Shown here: positions 38,818 to 48,363 of the stretch, one piece after another
Layout of the letters: each line of letters begins with the position of its first letter
Position numbering within the stretch: position 1 is the stretch's first letter
DNA from: Phreatobacter aquaticus
Lineage (GTDB): Bacteria > Pseudomonadota > Alphaproteobacteria > Rhizobiales > Phreatobacteraceae
Assembly (NCBI RefSeq): GCF_005160265.1
Contig: NZ_CP039865.1
Span: 1,884,828-1,948,827 of the forward strand
Length of the DNA: 64,000 bases
Direction: 5' to 3'
Notes under the pieces: model-generated
Seen by the model: only the letters and a program-made list of their open reading frames with translations
The model's database searches: none
Told to the model about the DNA's origin: nothing
Made by a program: the position numbers and the translations under genes

Positions 38818-40305
38818 ATGTCCGATGCCCCGAAGAAGAAATCCGGCCCCAAGGCCGCGCTGCCGCGGGGCTTTGCCGATCGCGGCCCGGCCGAGATCGC
38901 CGGCACCAATGCCATGCTCGACACGATCCGCCGGGTCTACGAGCTCTATGGCTTCGAGGCGGTGGAAACGCCGGCGATCGAGTTCACCGAGGCGCTCGGC
39001 AAGTTCCTGCCCGATCTCGACCGCCCCAACGAGGGCGTCTTCTCGTTCCAGGACGATGACGAGCAATGGCTGTCGCTCCGCTATGACCTGACGGCCCCGC
39101 TCGCCCGCTATGTCGCCGAGCACTTCGATGCGCTGCCCAAGCCCTATCGCAGCTACCGCGCCGGCTATGTGTTCAGGAACGAGAAGCCCGGCCCCGGCCG
39201 CTTCCGCCAGTTCATGCAGTTCGATGCCGATACGGTGGGCTCGGCCTCGCCGGCTGCGGATGCCGAGATCTGCATGATGGCGGCCGATACGATGGAGGCG
39301 CTGGGCATTGGGCGTGGCGACTATGTCGTGCGGGTCAACAACCGCAAGGTGCTCGACGGCGTGCTGGAGGCGATCGGCCTTGGCGGCGAAGAGAATGCCG
39401 GGCGCCGGCTGACCGTGCTGCGCGCGATCGACAAGCTCGACAAGTTCGGCCCCGAAGGCGTGAAGCTGCTGCTGGGCGCCGGCCGCAAGGACGAGAGTGG
39501 CGACTTCACCAAGGGCGCGGGGCTGGATGAGGCGGCGATTGCCCGCGTGCTGGCCTTTACGGGGGCCAAGGGCAGCGATGCCACTGCCACGTTGACCAAC
39601 CTGGCAGGCGTGGTCGCGGGCTCCGAGCGCGGTCTTGCCGGCGTTGGCGAACTCAAGGACATGGCGGCGCTCATCGGCGCCTCCGGATACGATGACGGTC
39701 GAATCCTGATCGACCCCTCCGTCGTCCGTGGCCTCGAATATTACACCGGCCCTGTCTACGAGGTCGAACTCACCTTCCCCGTCACCAATGACGATGGCCA
39801 GGTGGTGCGCTTCGGCTCGGTCGCCGGCGGCGGCCGCTATGACGGCCTCGTCGCCCGGTTCCGGGGCGAGGAAGTGCCGGCCACCGGCTTCTCCATCGGT
39901 GTCTCGCGCCTCGCCGCGGCACTGAAGTCGCTCGGCAAGCTCGGCGCCGACAAGCCGGTCGGGCCCATCGTCGTCCTCGTCATGGACAAGGATCAGGTCG
40001 CCGAATACCAGGCCATGGTCGCGGAACTGCGCCAGGCCGGCATCCGCTCCGAAATGTATCTGGGCTCGTCGGGCATGAAGGCCCAGATGAAATATGCCGA
40101 CCGGCGCAATGCGCCCGCCGTCATCATCCAGGGCTCCAACGAGCGCGAGGCCGGCGAGGTCATGATCAAGGACCTGGTGGCCGGCGCCGAAGCCGCGAAG
40201 TCGATCACCGACAATGCGGAATGGCGCGCCTCCAGGCCGGCCCAGTTCGCAGCGAAGCGGTCAGAGCTCGTGCAGGCGATCCGGGATCTGCTTGCCAAGG
40301 GGTGA
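38818..40305 (+). CDS. hisS: Histidyl-tRNA synthetase
   Basis: A 495-residue class II aminoacyl-tRNA synthetase. Motif 2 is [22 protein letters not shown], the histidine loops include [14 protein letters not shown] and [12 protein letters not shown], and motif 3 is [10 protein letters not shown]. It has the insertion-bearing alphaproteobacterial form, with [21 protein letters not shown] in the middle. This lineage pairs with the unusual alphaproteobacterial tRNA-His. The C-terminal anticodon-binding domain starts near residue 385. Confidence 0.95.
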   Translation: MSDAPKKKSGPKAALPRGFADRGPAEIAGTNAMLDTIRRVYELYGFEAVETPAIEFTEALGKFLPDLDRPNEGVFSFQDDDEQWLSLRYDLTAPLARYVAEHFDALPKPYRSYRAGYVFRNEKPGPGRFRQFMQFDADTVGSASPAADAEICMMAADTMEALGIGRGDYVVRVNNRKVLDGVLEAIGLGGEENAGRRLTVLRAIDKLDKFGPEGVKLLLGAGRKDESGDFTKGAGLDEAAIARVLAFTGAKGSDATATLTNLAGVVAGSERGLAGVGELKDMAALIGASGYDDGRILIDPSVVRGLEYYTGPVYEVELTFPVTNDDGQVVRFGSVAGGGRYDGLVARFRGEEVPATGFSIGVSRLAAALKSLGKLGADKPVGPIVVLVMDKDQVAEYQAMVAELRQAGIRSEMYLGSSGMKAQMKYADRRNAPAVIIQGSNEREAGEVMIKDLVAGAEAAKSITDNAEWRASRPAQFAAKRSELVQAIRDLLAKG

Positions 40306-40760
40306 GGGGCCGCGCTTCGACCTGGCACCATCTCTCCACCCCTCATGCCTCGGGTGCGAGCGTCAGCGAGCCTCGAAGGACCTTGCTTCCTTACCGCCAG
40401 CGGAGGGCCGCCCTTCGAGGCTCGGTCGCTTAACGCTCCCTCGCACCTCAGGGTGAGGTACGGGGAGATGGCGCTCTCGCTTCCGCGCATTTCTTGCAAG
40501 CAAGCGCGGGCGTGTGCCATGGGCCGCTGCCGCGCCTCAGCTCCCCTCGGGCGCGAACAATTCCCCTCCCACCGTCTTCGGGGGGAGGGTTAGGGTGGGG
40601 GGCGTTCGGTGATTGGCGAGTTGGGGGGCTTCCGCTACCGGAAACTACCCCGGCCCTCCCCGCAAGCGGGGAGGGAGAAGGGGCGGCGCTTCCGCGCGCT
40701 ACGGCCGTGCGAGGCCTTGGGGTGAAAGTGGCGCTTGCCAGCCCCACCGCCGACCACAAC
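40306..40760. repeat. Gene-free region with palindromic repeats (family A copy 2 and two C-rich hairpins)
   Basis: Between hisS and folD, 40341-40458 is a family A palindrome (gcctcgaagga / cccttcgaggc arms) related to 15284-15396. It is followed by ccctccc hairpins at 40563-40588 and by a perfect 10-bp stem with AA loop at 40654-40675 (ccctccccgc/gcggggaggg). No gene is supported. Confidence 0.8.
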
Positions 40761-41669
40761 TCACACCGTGAAAACCGGCCTCGGCAGCCCTTCGCGCAAT
40801 GACGCTGCGGTCACCGTATTGGCCATGAGCAGCGCAATCGTCATCGGCCCGACGCCGCCGGGCACCGGCGTGATGGCGCTCGCGACGTCCATGGCTTCCG
40901 CGGTCGCGACATCGCCGACGAGCCGCGTCTTGCCCTCGCCGCGCTCGGGCGCTGGAATGCGGTTGACGCCGACATCGATCACCACCGCGCCGGGTTTCAC
41001 CCAGCTGCCTCGGATCATCTCCGGGCGGCCGACGGCGGCCACCAGCACATCCGCGGTGCGGCAGATCTCCGCGAGGTTGGCGGTTTTCGAATGGGCGATG
41101 GTGACGGTCGCGTCCCGCTGCAGCAGCAATTGCGCCACCGGCTTGCCGACAATGTTGGATCGCCCGACGACGACGGCGTGTTTCCCGGCAAGCGAGGAGC
41201 CGGTCACGCTTTCCAAAAGGATCATCGAGCCGGCCGGCGTGCAGGGCACCAGCGCCTTGTCGGCGGCGCCGGCATTCAACAGGCCGACATTGATCGGATG
41301 GAAGCCATCGACATCCTTGGCGGGGTCGATCGCCAGCAGCACGCGCTCGGTATCGATGCCCTTCGGCAGCGGCAGCTGCACCAGAATGCCGTCAATGCCC
41401 GGATCGGCATTGAGCTTGCCAACCAGCGCCAGCACCTCGGCTTCCGAAACACTCACCGGCAGCGTGTGCTGCTCGGAGCGGAAACCGGCCGCTTCGGCCT
41501 CGCGGCCCTTGTTGCGCACATAGACCTGGCTTGCCGGATCTTCGCCGACCAGAACGACGGCCAGGCCCGGCGGCCGGCCGGTCTTGTCCTTGAAGGCGGC
41601 GGACGCCAGGCGAACCTTGTCGAGAACGACGGCGGCAACCGCCTTGCCGTCGATGATGCGAGCGGTCAT
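40761..41669 (-). CDS. folD: Methylenetetrahydrofolate dehydrogenase/cyclohydrolase
   Basis: A 302-residue bifunctional enzyme of one-carbon metabolism. It contains [14 protein letters not shown] with the catalytic Lys, the [14 protein letters not shown] signature, and the NADP-binding [12 protein letters not shown] followed by [10 protein letters not shown] near the C-terminus. It interconverts 5,10-methylene- and 10-formyl-tetrahydrofolate in the cytoplasm. It lies six bases past dnaN on the same strand and may be cotranscribed with it. Confidence 0.95.
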   Translation of the reverse strand: MTARIIDGKAVAAVVLDKVRLASAAFKDKTGRPPGLAVVLVGEDPASQVYVRNKGREAEAAGFRSEQHTLPVSVSEAEVLALVGKLNADPGIDGILVQLPLPKGIDTERVLLAIDPAKDVDGFHPINVGLLNAGAADKALVPCTPAGSMILLESVTGSSLAGKHAVVVGRSNIVGKPVAQLLLQRDATVTIAHSKTANLAEICRTADVLVAAVGRPEMIRGSWVKPGAVVIDVGVNRIPAPERGEGKTRLVGDVATAEAMDVASAITPVPGGVGPMTIALLMANTVTAASLREGLPRPVFTV

Positions 41670-41674
41670 GCGTC

Positions 41675-42793
41675 TCAGACCCGCATCGGCATCAGCACAT
41701 AGAGCGCGCCGGGGCTGGTCGGATCGAGGATCAGCGTCGGCGAGCCCGGATCGGCCAGTTTCAGCTCCACCGTGTCGCCGTCGACCTGGGAGGCGATGTC
41801 GAGCAGGTAGCGCGAGTTGAAGCCGATATCGATGGCGTCCGATTCATAGGACACCTCGACCTCTTCCGTCGCGCTGCCCGAATCCGGATTGGTCACCGAG
41901 AGCGTCAACTTGCCGTCGGAGGCCGACAGCTTCACCGCGCGGCCGCGCTCCGACGAGACGGTCGAGACGCGATCGACGGCGGCGGCGAATTCGGCCTTGT
42001 CCACCGTCAGCGTCTTGTCGTTGCCGACGGGAATGACCCGGGCGTAATCGGGGAATGTGCCATCGATCAGCTTGGAGGTGAGCACAGTCTCGCCAAAGCG
42101 GAAGCGGATCTTGGCGGTGGAGAGCTCGATGGTCACGGCCTCGTCGGGATTGTCGGCAAGGCGCTGCACCTCGGCCACCGTCTTGCGCGGCACGATGACG
42201 CCGGGCATGCCGGCGGCACCCTCGGGGGCGTCGAATTCCACCTGGGCCAGGCGGTGGCCATCGGTCGCGACCGCACGCAAGAGGCTCTTGCCGCCCTTCT
42301 CCACCACATGGAGATAGATGCCGTTCAGATAATAGCGGGTCTCTTCGGTCGAGATCGCGAACTGGGTCTTGTCGATCAGGCGCTTCAGGTTCTTGGCGGG
42401 CACCTGGAACGTGTGGGTCATCTCGCCGGCGGCGATATCCGGGAAATCGCTTTCGGGGATCGTCTGCAGCGTGAAGCGCGAGCGGCCTGCGCGGACAGCG
42501 AGCGTGCCCTTGTCACCGACAGTCTCGACCACGACCTGCGAGCCATCCGGCAGCTTGCGCACGATGTCGTAGATCATGTGAGCCGGCACGGTGGTGCCGC
42601 CGGAGGCGCCGACCTCGGCCGCCAGGCTCTCGACCACCTCGATGTCCAGATCGGTCGCCTTCAGGCGCAGCGCCGAGCCCTCGGCCCGCATCAGCACGTT
42701 GGACAGCACGGGAATCGTGTTGCGCCGTTCGACCACGCGATGGACGTGGCCAAGCGACTTCAGGAGCTGTGCCCTTTCGACGGTGACCTTCAT
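41675..42793 (-). CDS. dnaN: DNA polymerase III beta subunit (sliding clamp)
   Basis: A 372-residue clamp starting [24 protein letters not shown]. It contains the three-domain repeat pattern with [42 protein letters not shown], and the C-terminal [10 protein letters not shown] that lines the protein-binding pocket. The ring tethers polymerase III to DNA. The start at 42793 is fixed by homology; the frame to 42868 is an overrun. It is separated from dnaA by a secreted-protein gene. Confidence 0.96.
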   Translation of the reverse strand: MKVTVERAQLLKSLGHVHRVVERRNTIPVLSNVLMRAEGSALRLKATDLDIEVVESLAAEVGASGGTTVPAHMIYDIVRKLPDGSQVVVETVGDKGTLAVRAGRSRFTLQTIPESDFPDIAAGEMTHTFQVPAKNLKRLIDKTQFAISTEETRYYLNGIYLHVVEKGGKSLLRAVATDGHRLAQVEFDAPEGAAGMPGVIVPRKTVAEVQRLADNPDEAVTIELSTAKIRFRFGETVLTSKLIDGTFPDYARVIPVGNDKTLTVDKAEFAAAVDRVSTVSSERGRAVKLSASDGKLTLSVTNPDSGSATEEVEVSYESDAIDIGFNSRYLLDIASQVDGDTVELKLADPGSPTLILDPTSPGALYVLMPMRV

Positions 42794-43094
42794 CAATGCG
42801 GCTCCACGACAGACATGAGATAAGAGGGCAGCTGACACGCCGCCCCCAAAACTGGGGCGGACAGTCAAGCCCGCGCCCGCACCGGATTCAAGTGTGCAGT
42901 GCGAAGGAAGCGAGTTTTACACGCTCTTTCGCGGCTTGGCATCCGTATGACCGGGCTGAATGTCGCGATTGGGGCAGGGGCGCCATGCGGGGCGGCTCAA
43001 GCCGAGTTGATCTCTTGGGTCTTGAATTCGCCACCGAAGCGGATCAATTCCTGAAGGTAATGCGTTTGAAGCAAGATTGTCCAAGGAGCCTGCC
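42794..43094. other. Intergenic region between dnaN and a small exported protein
   Basis: About 300 bp with divergent genes on either side. It presumably holds the dnaN promoter and that of the plus-strand gene. I see no convincing DnaA box, promoter consensus or RNA gene. Confidence 0.4.
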
Positions 43095-43523
43095 ATGTCC
43101 CGCCGCAGTCTGAGCCGTTCTGTCTGGACCCGCTTCGCGCCCGTCCTGGCGATTGCGGGCGCTGTCGCTCTCGCGCCCGGCCTGGCACTGGCGCAATATT
43201 CCGGTGGTGGCGGCGGTGGCGGTTCCGATGGCGGCGCCAATTTCGCTCCGATCGACGATTATGTGAATCGCCGCACCGTGACGATCCGCACCGTGCCTGT
43301 CGGGGTTGGCTGCATTCGGGCCGTCGGGGCGGTCGGCTATGACCCGCGGCTGAACCAGCGGCTTTTCGACATCCGCTTCGATTCCGGCGTCATTGCCGCG
43401 GTCGGCGTCTCGGCCTACGAGAATGCGCTGTCGGGCGCCCGCACGGGTGCCGATGCGCAGCGCGCACTGGCCGGCGCGGCCCGTGACGCCGCGCGCTATC
43501 GGCGCGACCAGCGCTCCTGCTGA
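43095..43523 (+). CDS. Small exported protein, unknown function
   Basis: A 142-residue protein with a clear signal peptide (PVLAIAGAVALAPGLALAQ) followed by a glycine run and a short conserved-looking domain with TVTIRTVPVGVGCIRAVGAVGYDPRLNQRLFDIRF. Two cysteines in the mature part (GCIRA and the C-terminal RSC) may pair. Family unknown. The ATG at 43095 has AAGGAG six bases upstream. It lies on the opposite strand between dnaN and dnaA. Confidence 0.7.
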   Translation: MSRRSLSRSVWTRFAPVLAIAGAVALAPGLALAQYSGGGGGGGSDGGANFAPIDDYVNRRTVTIRTVPVGVGCIRAVGAVGYDPRLNQRLFDIRFDSGVIAAVGVSAYENALSGARTGADAQRALAGAARDAARYRRDQRSC

Positions 43524-43641
43524 TTAAATCCGCCGACCGCTTGCGGCCGGGAAGGGCAAGATCTTGCGATAGCTGCAGGATCGGCAGGAAAGAGCCCTCT
43601 CTCCTGTTCCAGAATGTCTCCGGCTCGTCCCGGCATGACGA

Positions 43642-43663
43642 AGGCGCGGCCGGAGCCGCGCCT
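43642..43663 (-). terminator. Stem-loop after dnaA
   Basis: A perfect 9-bp stem aggcgcggc/gccgcgcct with a four-base loop lies 35 bp past the dnaA stop on the minus strand. It lacks a U tract, so termination is only likely. Confidence 0.5.
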
Positions 43664-43697
43664 CTCTGTCTGTCTCCGACTGTCCGGAATGGCCGCC

Positions 43698-45173
43698 TCA
43701 GTCGTTGAGGCGGCGCTTCAGCACTTCCACTTCCTCGTTCAGCGCCGGGTCCTGGCCAACCAGACCCTCGATCTTGCGCACCGCATGCAGCACCGTCGTG
43801 TGATCGCGTCCGCCGAACCGGCGGCCGATCTCGGGCAGCGAGCGCAGCGTCAGCGTCTTGGCCAGATACATGGCGATCTGGCGGGGACGCACCACGGTGG
43901 CCGTCCGCCTGGACGAGAGGATGTCCGAGCGGCTGACATTGTAGTGCTGCGCCACGATCTTCTGGATCTCCTCGATCTTGATGCGCTTGGGCTCGGCGAC
44001 CCGCACGAGATCGCGGATCGACCGCTCGGCCATCTCGATGGTCACCGGCTGGGCGGTCAGCCGGTTGGTGGCGAGCAGACGGTTGAAGGCGCCGTCGAGG
44101 TCGCGGCCGTTCTGGGTGACGTTCTTGGCGACATAGCCAAGGACGGCCAGCGGCACGTCGAAGCCCTGATGCTGCACCTTCGCGTGGGTCAGCTTCTGCT
44201 TCAGGATGTCGAGCCGAAGGTTCTCGTCCAGCGGGCCGATCTCGACAGTGAGACCGCCGGCAAGGCGGGAGCGCACGCGCTCGTCGAGGTTCTCGAGGTC
44301 GGAGGGCGGGCGATCGCCGGCCACCACCACCTGCCGCCCCGCATCGATCAGGGCATTGAGCGTGTGGCAGAACTCGGCCTGCGTCTGCTTGCCCTGCAGG
44401 AACTGCAGGTCGTCGATGATCAGGAGGTCGATGTTGCGCAGGGCCTCCTTGAAGGCCATCGCGGTCTGGTTCTTGAGCGATGCCACGAAGCCGAAGGTGA
44501 ACTTCTCGGCGGTCAGATAGAGAATGCGACGGCCGGCGGCCTGGGCCGTGCCGGAGATCGCCTGCAGGAGATGCGTCTTGCCGAGGCCGACGCCCGCATG
44601 GATGTAGAGCGGGTTGAACAGCACGGCGTCGCTGGAGCGCGACTGTGCCACCTGGAGGGCTGCGGCGCGGGCCAGTGTGTTCGAACGGCCCTGCACGAAG
44701 GTCTCGAAGGTCAGGCGCGGGTCGAGCGGCGAACCGCCGAGTGCCTCGCCATGGCCCTGGATCAAGGGCGCATTGTCAAAGCTGCGGTTGGGGGCTGCGG
44801 GCATCGGGCTGCGGGCCGGCTCGACGGCGGGCTTCGGCCGGACCGAGGGGCGGGCGCTGACGGCGGTGCGCACGATCACGTCGATATGCACGTCCTGGCC
44901 GGCTTCCTCGCGCCAGCGGGTGAGGATGCGGTCCTTGTAATGGTTCTCGATCCAGCTCTTCAGGAACCGGGTCGGCACCGAGAGGCGCACCATCTCACCG
45001 GCGGCCTGGTCGATCTCGATGCTCTTGAACCAGCTGTTGAAGACGTCCTCGCCGAACTCGGCACGCAGGCGGCGGCGAACTCGTTCCCAGATGGCGCCGG
45101 GGCGCATGGCATCGCTCACGGTGTCGGTCTTCTCTTCGGAATGGTCATGGGCGAGATCGGGAGCGACGAACAC
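43698..45173 (-). CDS. dnaA: Chromosomal replication initiator DnaA
   Basis: A 491-residue AAA+ initiator. Domain I starts near [21 protein letters not shown]. The AAA+ core has Walker [11 protein letters not shown] and Walker [11 protein letters not shown]. Domain IV ends with the DnaA-box-binding signature [17 protein letters not shown] at 45173 is chosen because AGGAGGAG lies seven bases upstream. A longer frame to 45362 overlaps the rhodanese gene and is proline/arginine-rich noise. The rhodanese gene and rpsT lie upstream on the same strand. Confidence 0.96.
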   Translation of the reverse strand: MFVAPDLAHDHSEEKTDTVSDAMRPGAIWERVRRRLRAEFGEDVFNSWFKSIEIDQAAGEMVRLSVPTRFLKSWIENHYKDRILTRWREEAGQDVHIDVIVRTAVSARPSVRPKPAVEPARSPMPAAPNRSFDNAPLIQGHGEALGGSPLDPRLTFETFVQGRSNTLARAAALQVAQSRSSDAVLFNPLYIHAGVGLGKTHLLQAISGTAQAAGRRILYLTAEKFTFGFVASLKNQTAMAFKEALRNIDLLIIDDLQFLQGKQTQAEFCHTLNALIDAGRQVVVAGDRPPSDLENLDERVRSRLAGGLTVEIGPLDENLRLDILKQKLTHAKVQHQGFDVPLAVLGYVAKNVTQNGRDLDGAFNRLLATNRLTAQPVTIEMAERSIRDLVRVAEPKRIKIEEIQKIVAQHYNVSRSDILSSRRTATVVRPRQIAMYLAKTLTLRSLPEIGRRFGGRDHTTVLHAVRKIEGLVGQDPALNEEVEVLKRRLND

Positions 45174-45256
45174 GGGTCTTCTCCTCCTGGGTATGAAATC
45201 GGCGAAAGGGGCGGATGGCGTCGACCCGGAGCCTGTTGGCGGCGGGCCGGGAGGGA

Positions 45257-45703
45257 TCAGGACTGGGCCCAGGGCAGGCCCTCGAACTTCCAGCCCGCCA
45301 CGTGGCCGCGCCGGCCCTCGGGGTCGAGCGGGCCTTCGAAGCCGCCGGTCACGTTGAAGCAATGGGGATAGCCCGCCGCCGTCATCGCGATGGCTGCCGC
45401 TTTCGAGCGGACGCCGGAGCGGCAGAGGAAATAGAGCGGCGTCGACTGTGCCAGCCCGCGAGCGGTCAACGCATCGCGCAGCTTGCCGACGAATTCGGCG
45501 TCAACGTCCATTTTCGGAAAAACCTGCCATTCGGCGCGCAAAGGCGTCTTGTTGACCGATTTCAGATCGGGAAGCCCGACATAGGCCCATTCCGCCGTCG
45601 TCCGCACATCAACGATCTGAGCCTGTTCGTTCTGCGTGATGGCATCGAAACTCTCGCTCGGGCTGACGTCGCCGGCATATCCGGCATGATCTGAAGACGA
45701 CAT
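45257..45703 (-). CDS. Rhodanese-like domain protein
   Basis: A 148-residue single rhodanese domain. It has [17 protein letters not shown] at the N-terminus and the active-site loop [13 protein letters not shown], whose cysteine carries the persulfide. The family moves sulfane sulfur in the cytoplasm. The start at 45703 follows GAGG; the GTG at 45709 is an alternative. It lies 83 bp upstream of dnaA in the same direction, so dnaA may be read from the same promoter. Confidence 0.87.
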   Translation of the reverse strand: MSSSDHAGYAGDVSPSESFDAITQNEQAQIVDVRTTAEWAYVGLPDLKSVNKTPLRAEWQVFPKMDVDAEFVGKLRDALTARGLAQSTPLYFLCRSGVRSKAAAIAMTAAGYPHCFNVTGGFEGPLDPEGRRGHVAGWKFEGLPWAQS

Positions 45704-46373
45704 TCTCACCTCGCGCCAACGGCATAGCGTTGGCGCGCCTCATCTGCGTTCAATTGTGCGGCTCGTTTGTTCAGACGCCGCCGCATACCGCAGTACGCAG
45801 CCATCCGATCCACATGGGTTTCATAGACGTCGAGAGAGAACGATCAGCCGCTTCTTGCCGTTTAGGGACAAAGACGCAGCCGCCCCGAAAACGACCGGGG
45901 TCGAACCTTCAGACCTTCAATGAAACCCGGAGTGGCCCCCCCGAGTGCTTTTGACGATACACAGGGGCCTTGGGAGCGGCAACGGAATTCGGTGAAGAAA
46001 GGGTTAATCTGGAACACTTGACTCAGAGGCAGAATTCGCGGTTTGCCGGGGCCTCTTTCAAGCCTCTGATGAATCGGCAAAATCCAAAAGGCCACGAACG
46101 GACTGCGTGAAGGGGCTGGCTGTAAGAGGCTGTCACATGGAGGTACTGGAGTGCCGCAGGCTCCATCATGTCGCCTCCGTAACGATCTGTCCCCTCGATA
46201 GGCTATTGAAAAATATACGGAAATTGTGTGAGGGCGGCTGTCAAGAAAATGACACCATCCGGGGCGCGAAAGCCGTGTAACGGCAATTTTTCGCTTGTCA
46301 TCCTGCTGTGGCAATCAGGCAACGGCGACGCCGCGTCAGCTGACGTGACGGCAGTCTCGCGGAATCCCAGACA
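45704..46373. other. Long intergenic region between rpsT and the rhodanese-dnaA pair
   Basis: About 670 bp without a credible gene. It presumably carries the dnaA-region promoter. It contains A/T-rich stretches (around 46205-46225) and a weak stem with a T5 tail at 46272-46291. Only one poor DnaA-box-like site (cgatccaca at 45806, 7 of 9 matches) is visible, so an origin is not supported. A small RNA is possible but unproven. Confidence 0.4.
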
Positions 46374-46404
46374 GCAAAAAGCCCGGCCAGAACGACCGGG
46401 CTTT
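46374..46404 (-). terminator. Intrinsic terminator of rpsT
   Basis: The stem aaagcccgg/ccgggcttt (46378-46386 with 46396-46404) has a nine-base loop. On the minus strand it ends in TTTTTGC. It lies 31 bp after the rpsT stop. Confidence 0.9.
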
Positions 46405-46435
46405 CATGGATTTCAACGACGCCGCAGAGGAGCGA

Positions 46436-46702
46436 TCAGGCGCCGATCTTGGCGATCTGGTGAGCCAGGCGAGACACCTTCCGGGAAGCGGTGTTCTTGT
46501 GCAGAACCCCCTTCTGGGCGGCGCGCATGATCTCCGGCTCGGCGGCGCGGAGAGCTGCGGTCGCGGCGGTCTTGTCGCCGCTGGCGATGGCGTCGTCGAG
46601 CTTGCGCAGGAAGGTGCGCATGCGCGAGCGGCGCGACTGGTTGACTGCGGTGCGCCGCGCGATAACGCGAGCGGCCTTCTTGGCAGATGCCGTATTGGCC
46701 AT
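46436..46702 (-). CDS. rpsT: 30S ribosomal protein S20
   Basis: An 88-residue basic protein starting [21 protein letters not shown], with the typical helical [16 protein letters not shown] and the C-terminal [19 protein letters not shown]. It binds 16S rRNA in the 30S body. The start is at 46702; the extension to 46747 is not part of S20. The position upstream of dnaA is the usual rhizobial arrangement. Confidence 0.97.
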   Translation of the reverse strand: MANTASAKKAARVIARRTAVNQSRRSRMRTFLRKLDDAIASGDKTAATAALRAAEPEIMRAAQKGVLHKNTASRKVSRLAHQIAKIGA

Positions 46703-46910
46703 GGGTCTTGTCCCGGAGGCTGGTCCGGACATATCCGGATCAAACAAAATGATGTCGGCGACACGGGGGCCGCCAGAGAGCGGCGTGTATAGTCGCGACG
46801 CCCCCAGCCGTCAACTGGCCTGAGGCGGGCCCTGCAAAAATACAGCAGGACGCCCCGATCGGGCCGCATTAGAACTGCGGTCCCTTCGAGCCGAATGCCC
46901 GCGAGTGCCC

Positions 46911-47804
46911 ATGCCCGTCGCCCAGACCCGCAATTTCGGCAAGGTCCTTTTCTGGATGATCGGCTCGCTTCTGTCGTTCTGCGCCATCGCCGTGTCAATC
47001 CGCGCGCTGCAGAACACGCTGACCATCTTCGAGATCCTGTCGCTGCGCAACCTCGGCGGATTGGTGATCCTCGGCGCCATGGCGCTGGTCGTGCCCGATC
47101 CGAGCCAACGCCTTGCGCCGGTCCGGCCCCGGATTCACATCCTGCGCAACACGATCCACTTCGTCGGTCAGGCTCTCTGGGCCTATGGCGTGACGGTGCT
47201 GCCGCTGGCCACCGTCTTTGCGGTTGAGTTCACCTCACCCGCCTGGGTGGCACTGCTCGCCGTCATCTTCCTGAAGGAACGGATGAGCTGGCCGCGCGCG
47301 GCGGCTCTGGTCCTCGGCTTTGCCGGGGTGCTGGTGATCCTGCGCCCTGGCATGGAGAGCTTCCGTCCCGCGAGCCTGGCGGTCGCCGCCGCCGCCTTCT
47401 GCTTCGGCGTCCAGCTCACGACGACCAAGTTCCTGACAGGGTCGAACTCGACCTGGACCATCCTGTTCTGGATGAACGTGATGCAATGGCCGATCAACAT
47501 GCTGGCCAATATGGCGATCGGAGAGCCCTTCTGGTTCTACGGCAAGCTCAGCCTCGATCTCTGGCTGCCCCTGCTCGGCATTCTCGTCTGCGGATTGACG
47601 GCACATTACTGCGTGACCAACGCGTTCCGGTACGGCGACGCCATCGTGGTGACGCCGATCGATTTCCTGCGGGTGCCGCTGATCGGCATCGTCGGCTGGC
47701 TGTTCTATGCCGAGCAGCCGGAACTGGCGGTCTGGGTCGGCGCTGGCATCGTGATGATCGGCGTCTTCACCAATATCTACTTCGAATCCCGCGCTCGCGC
47801 GTGA
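46911..47804 (+). CDS. DMT-superfamily (EamA) transporter
   Basis: A 297-residue membrane protein with about ten helices. Markers are FWMIGSLLSFCAIAVSIRAL at the start, LPLATVFAVEFTSPAWVALLAVIFLKERMSW ending the first EamA repeat, and GDAIVVTPIDFLRVPLIGIVGWLFYAEQPE in the second. Substrate unknown. It is divergent from rpsT. This is the third EamA gene in the window, and they are not close copies. Confidence 0.85.
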   Translation: MPVAQTRNFGKVLFWMIGSLLSFCAIAVSIRALQNTLTIFEILSLRNLGGLVILGAMALVVPDPSQRLAPVRPRIHILRNTIHFVGQALWAYGVTVLPLATVFAVEFTSPAWVALLAVIFLKERMSWPRAAALVLGFAGVLVILRPGMESFRPASLAVAAAAFCFGVQLTTTKFLTGSNSTWTILFWMNVMQWPINMLANMAIGEPFWFYGKLSLDLWLPLLGILVCGLTAHYCVTNAFRYGDAIVVTPIDFLRVPLIGIVGWLFYAEQPELAVWVGAGIVMIGVFTNIYFESRARA

Positions 47805-48153
47805 GGCGTCCCGATGCGGCACGCATCCGTTAACGACCCCGGCGCTGAAAGGGCTTTCATCCACGGCACGCCGCCCCCAACCGGTCGCCGCCGCCGCATA
47901 TGAAATACAGCACCATTATGGATTGGCGTGCGAAGAACAGACCGGGCTCATCGGCGTCCTCGCGATTCGGACACCCTTCGTTCGGGCAATGGACCGAAGG
48001 TTAACGTCGGACCGCCCTGAATGGCCGATCGGACACACCTGGTCTTCATCATGCTGGCCCATTCTTCCTTAGTGCTTGCGCCATCCCCCGGGATCGGCTA
48101 GGCAGATTAGGAACAGCGGGCGCAAAGCCCGCGTCTTGACCGAGGAAACGTCT
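47805..48153. other. Intergenic region upstream of the leuA leader
   Basis: About 350 bp with no credible gene. It should hold the leuA promoter. A perfect gcgggc/gcccgc stem-loop with a gcaaa loop lies at 48116-48132, just before the leader peptide's ribosome-binding site. Confidence 0.45.
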
Positions 48154-48243
48154 TTGCCGATCGCGCGTGCCACTGCACCGATCCGCATTCGCGCATTTGG
48201 CGCCACGCCCTCGCTTTCGCTGCTTCTTCTTATTCGCCCCTGA
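48154..48243 (+). CDS. Leucine-rich leader peptide of leuA
   Basis: A 29-codon frame from TTG at 48154, preceded six bases upstream by GAGGAA, to TGA at 48241. Its C-terminal end reads SLSLLLLIRP: five of seven consecutive codons (48214-48231) are leucine (CTT, CTG, CTT, CTT, CTT). It sits 120 bp before leuA. Leader peptides rich in the regulatory amino acid, followed by alternative hairpins, are the mark of ribosome-mediated attenuation. TTG is an uncommon start, so the initiation site is inferred. Confidence 0.75.
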   Translation: MPIARATAPIRIRAFGATPSLSLLLLIRP

Positions 48244-48341
48244 GCACCGGCAGGGCCGATCGGCCTTGGCGCTCAGGGGAACAGCCACCGCACCCGAAAC
48301 ACGGGCCGGCGAAGCGATGCGCCTGAGACGCAGCCGCCGGC
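48237..48341 (+). promoter_or_regulatory. Candidate leuA attenuator hairpins
   Basis: cccctgagc (48237-48245, overlapping the leader stop codon) pairs perfectly with gctcagggg (48271-48279) around an inner ggccgatcggcc palindrome. A second stem gccggcg/cgccggc spans 48305-48341. Its loop contains cctgag (48322-48327), which can pair instead with ctcagg at 48272-48277. This gives mutually exclusive folds. No U run follows, so the control may be on leuA translation or Rho-dependent. Confidence 0.6.
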
Positions 48342-48363
48342 AGAGACCCGAAGGATCAGCATC

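Noticed and set aside
43614..45371. Long open frame (585 codons) antisense to dnaA
   Set aside because: It fully covers dnaA on the opposite strand and has no recognisable protein features.
45806..45814. DnaA-box-like site near dnaA
   Set aside because: Only seven of nine bases match and it stands alone; not enough for an origin.
46272..46291. Small stem with T5 tail suggesting a small RNA terminator
   Set aside because: The stem is only five base pairs and no matching promoter was found.
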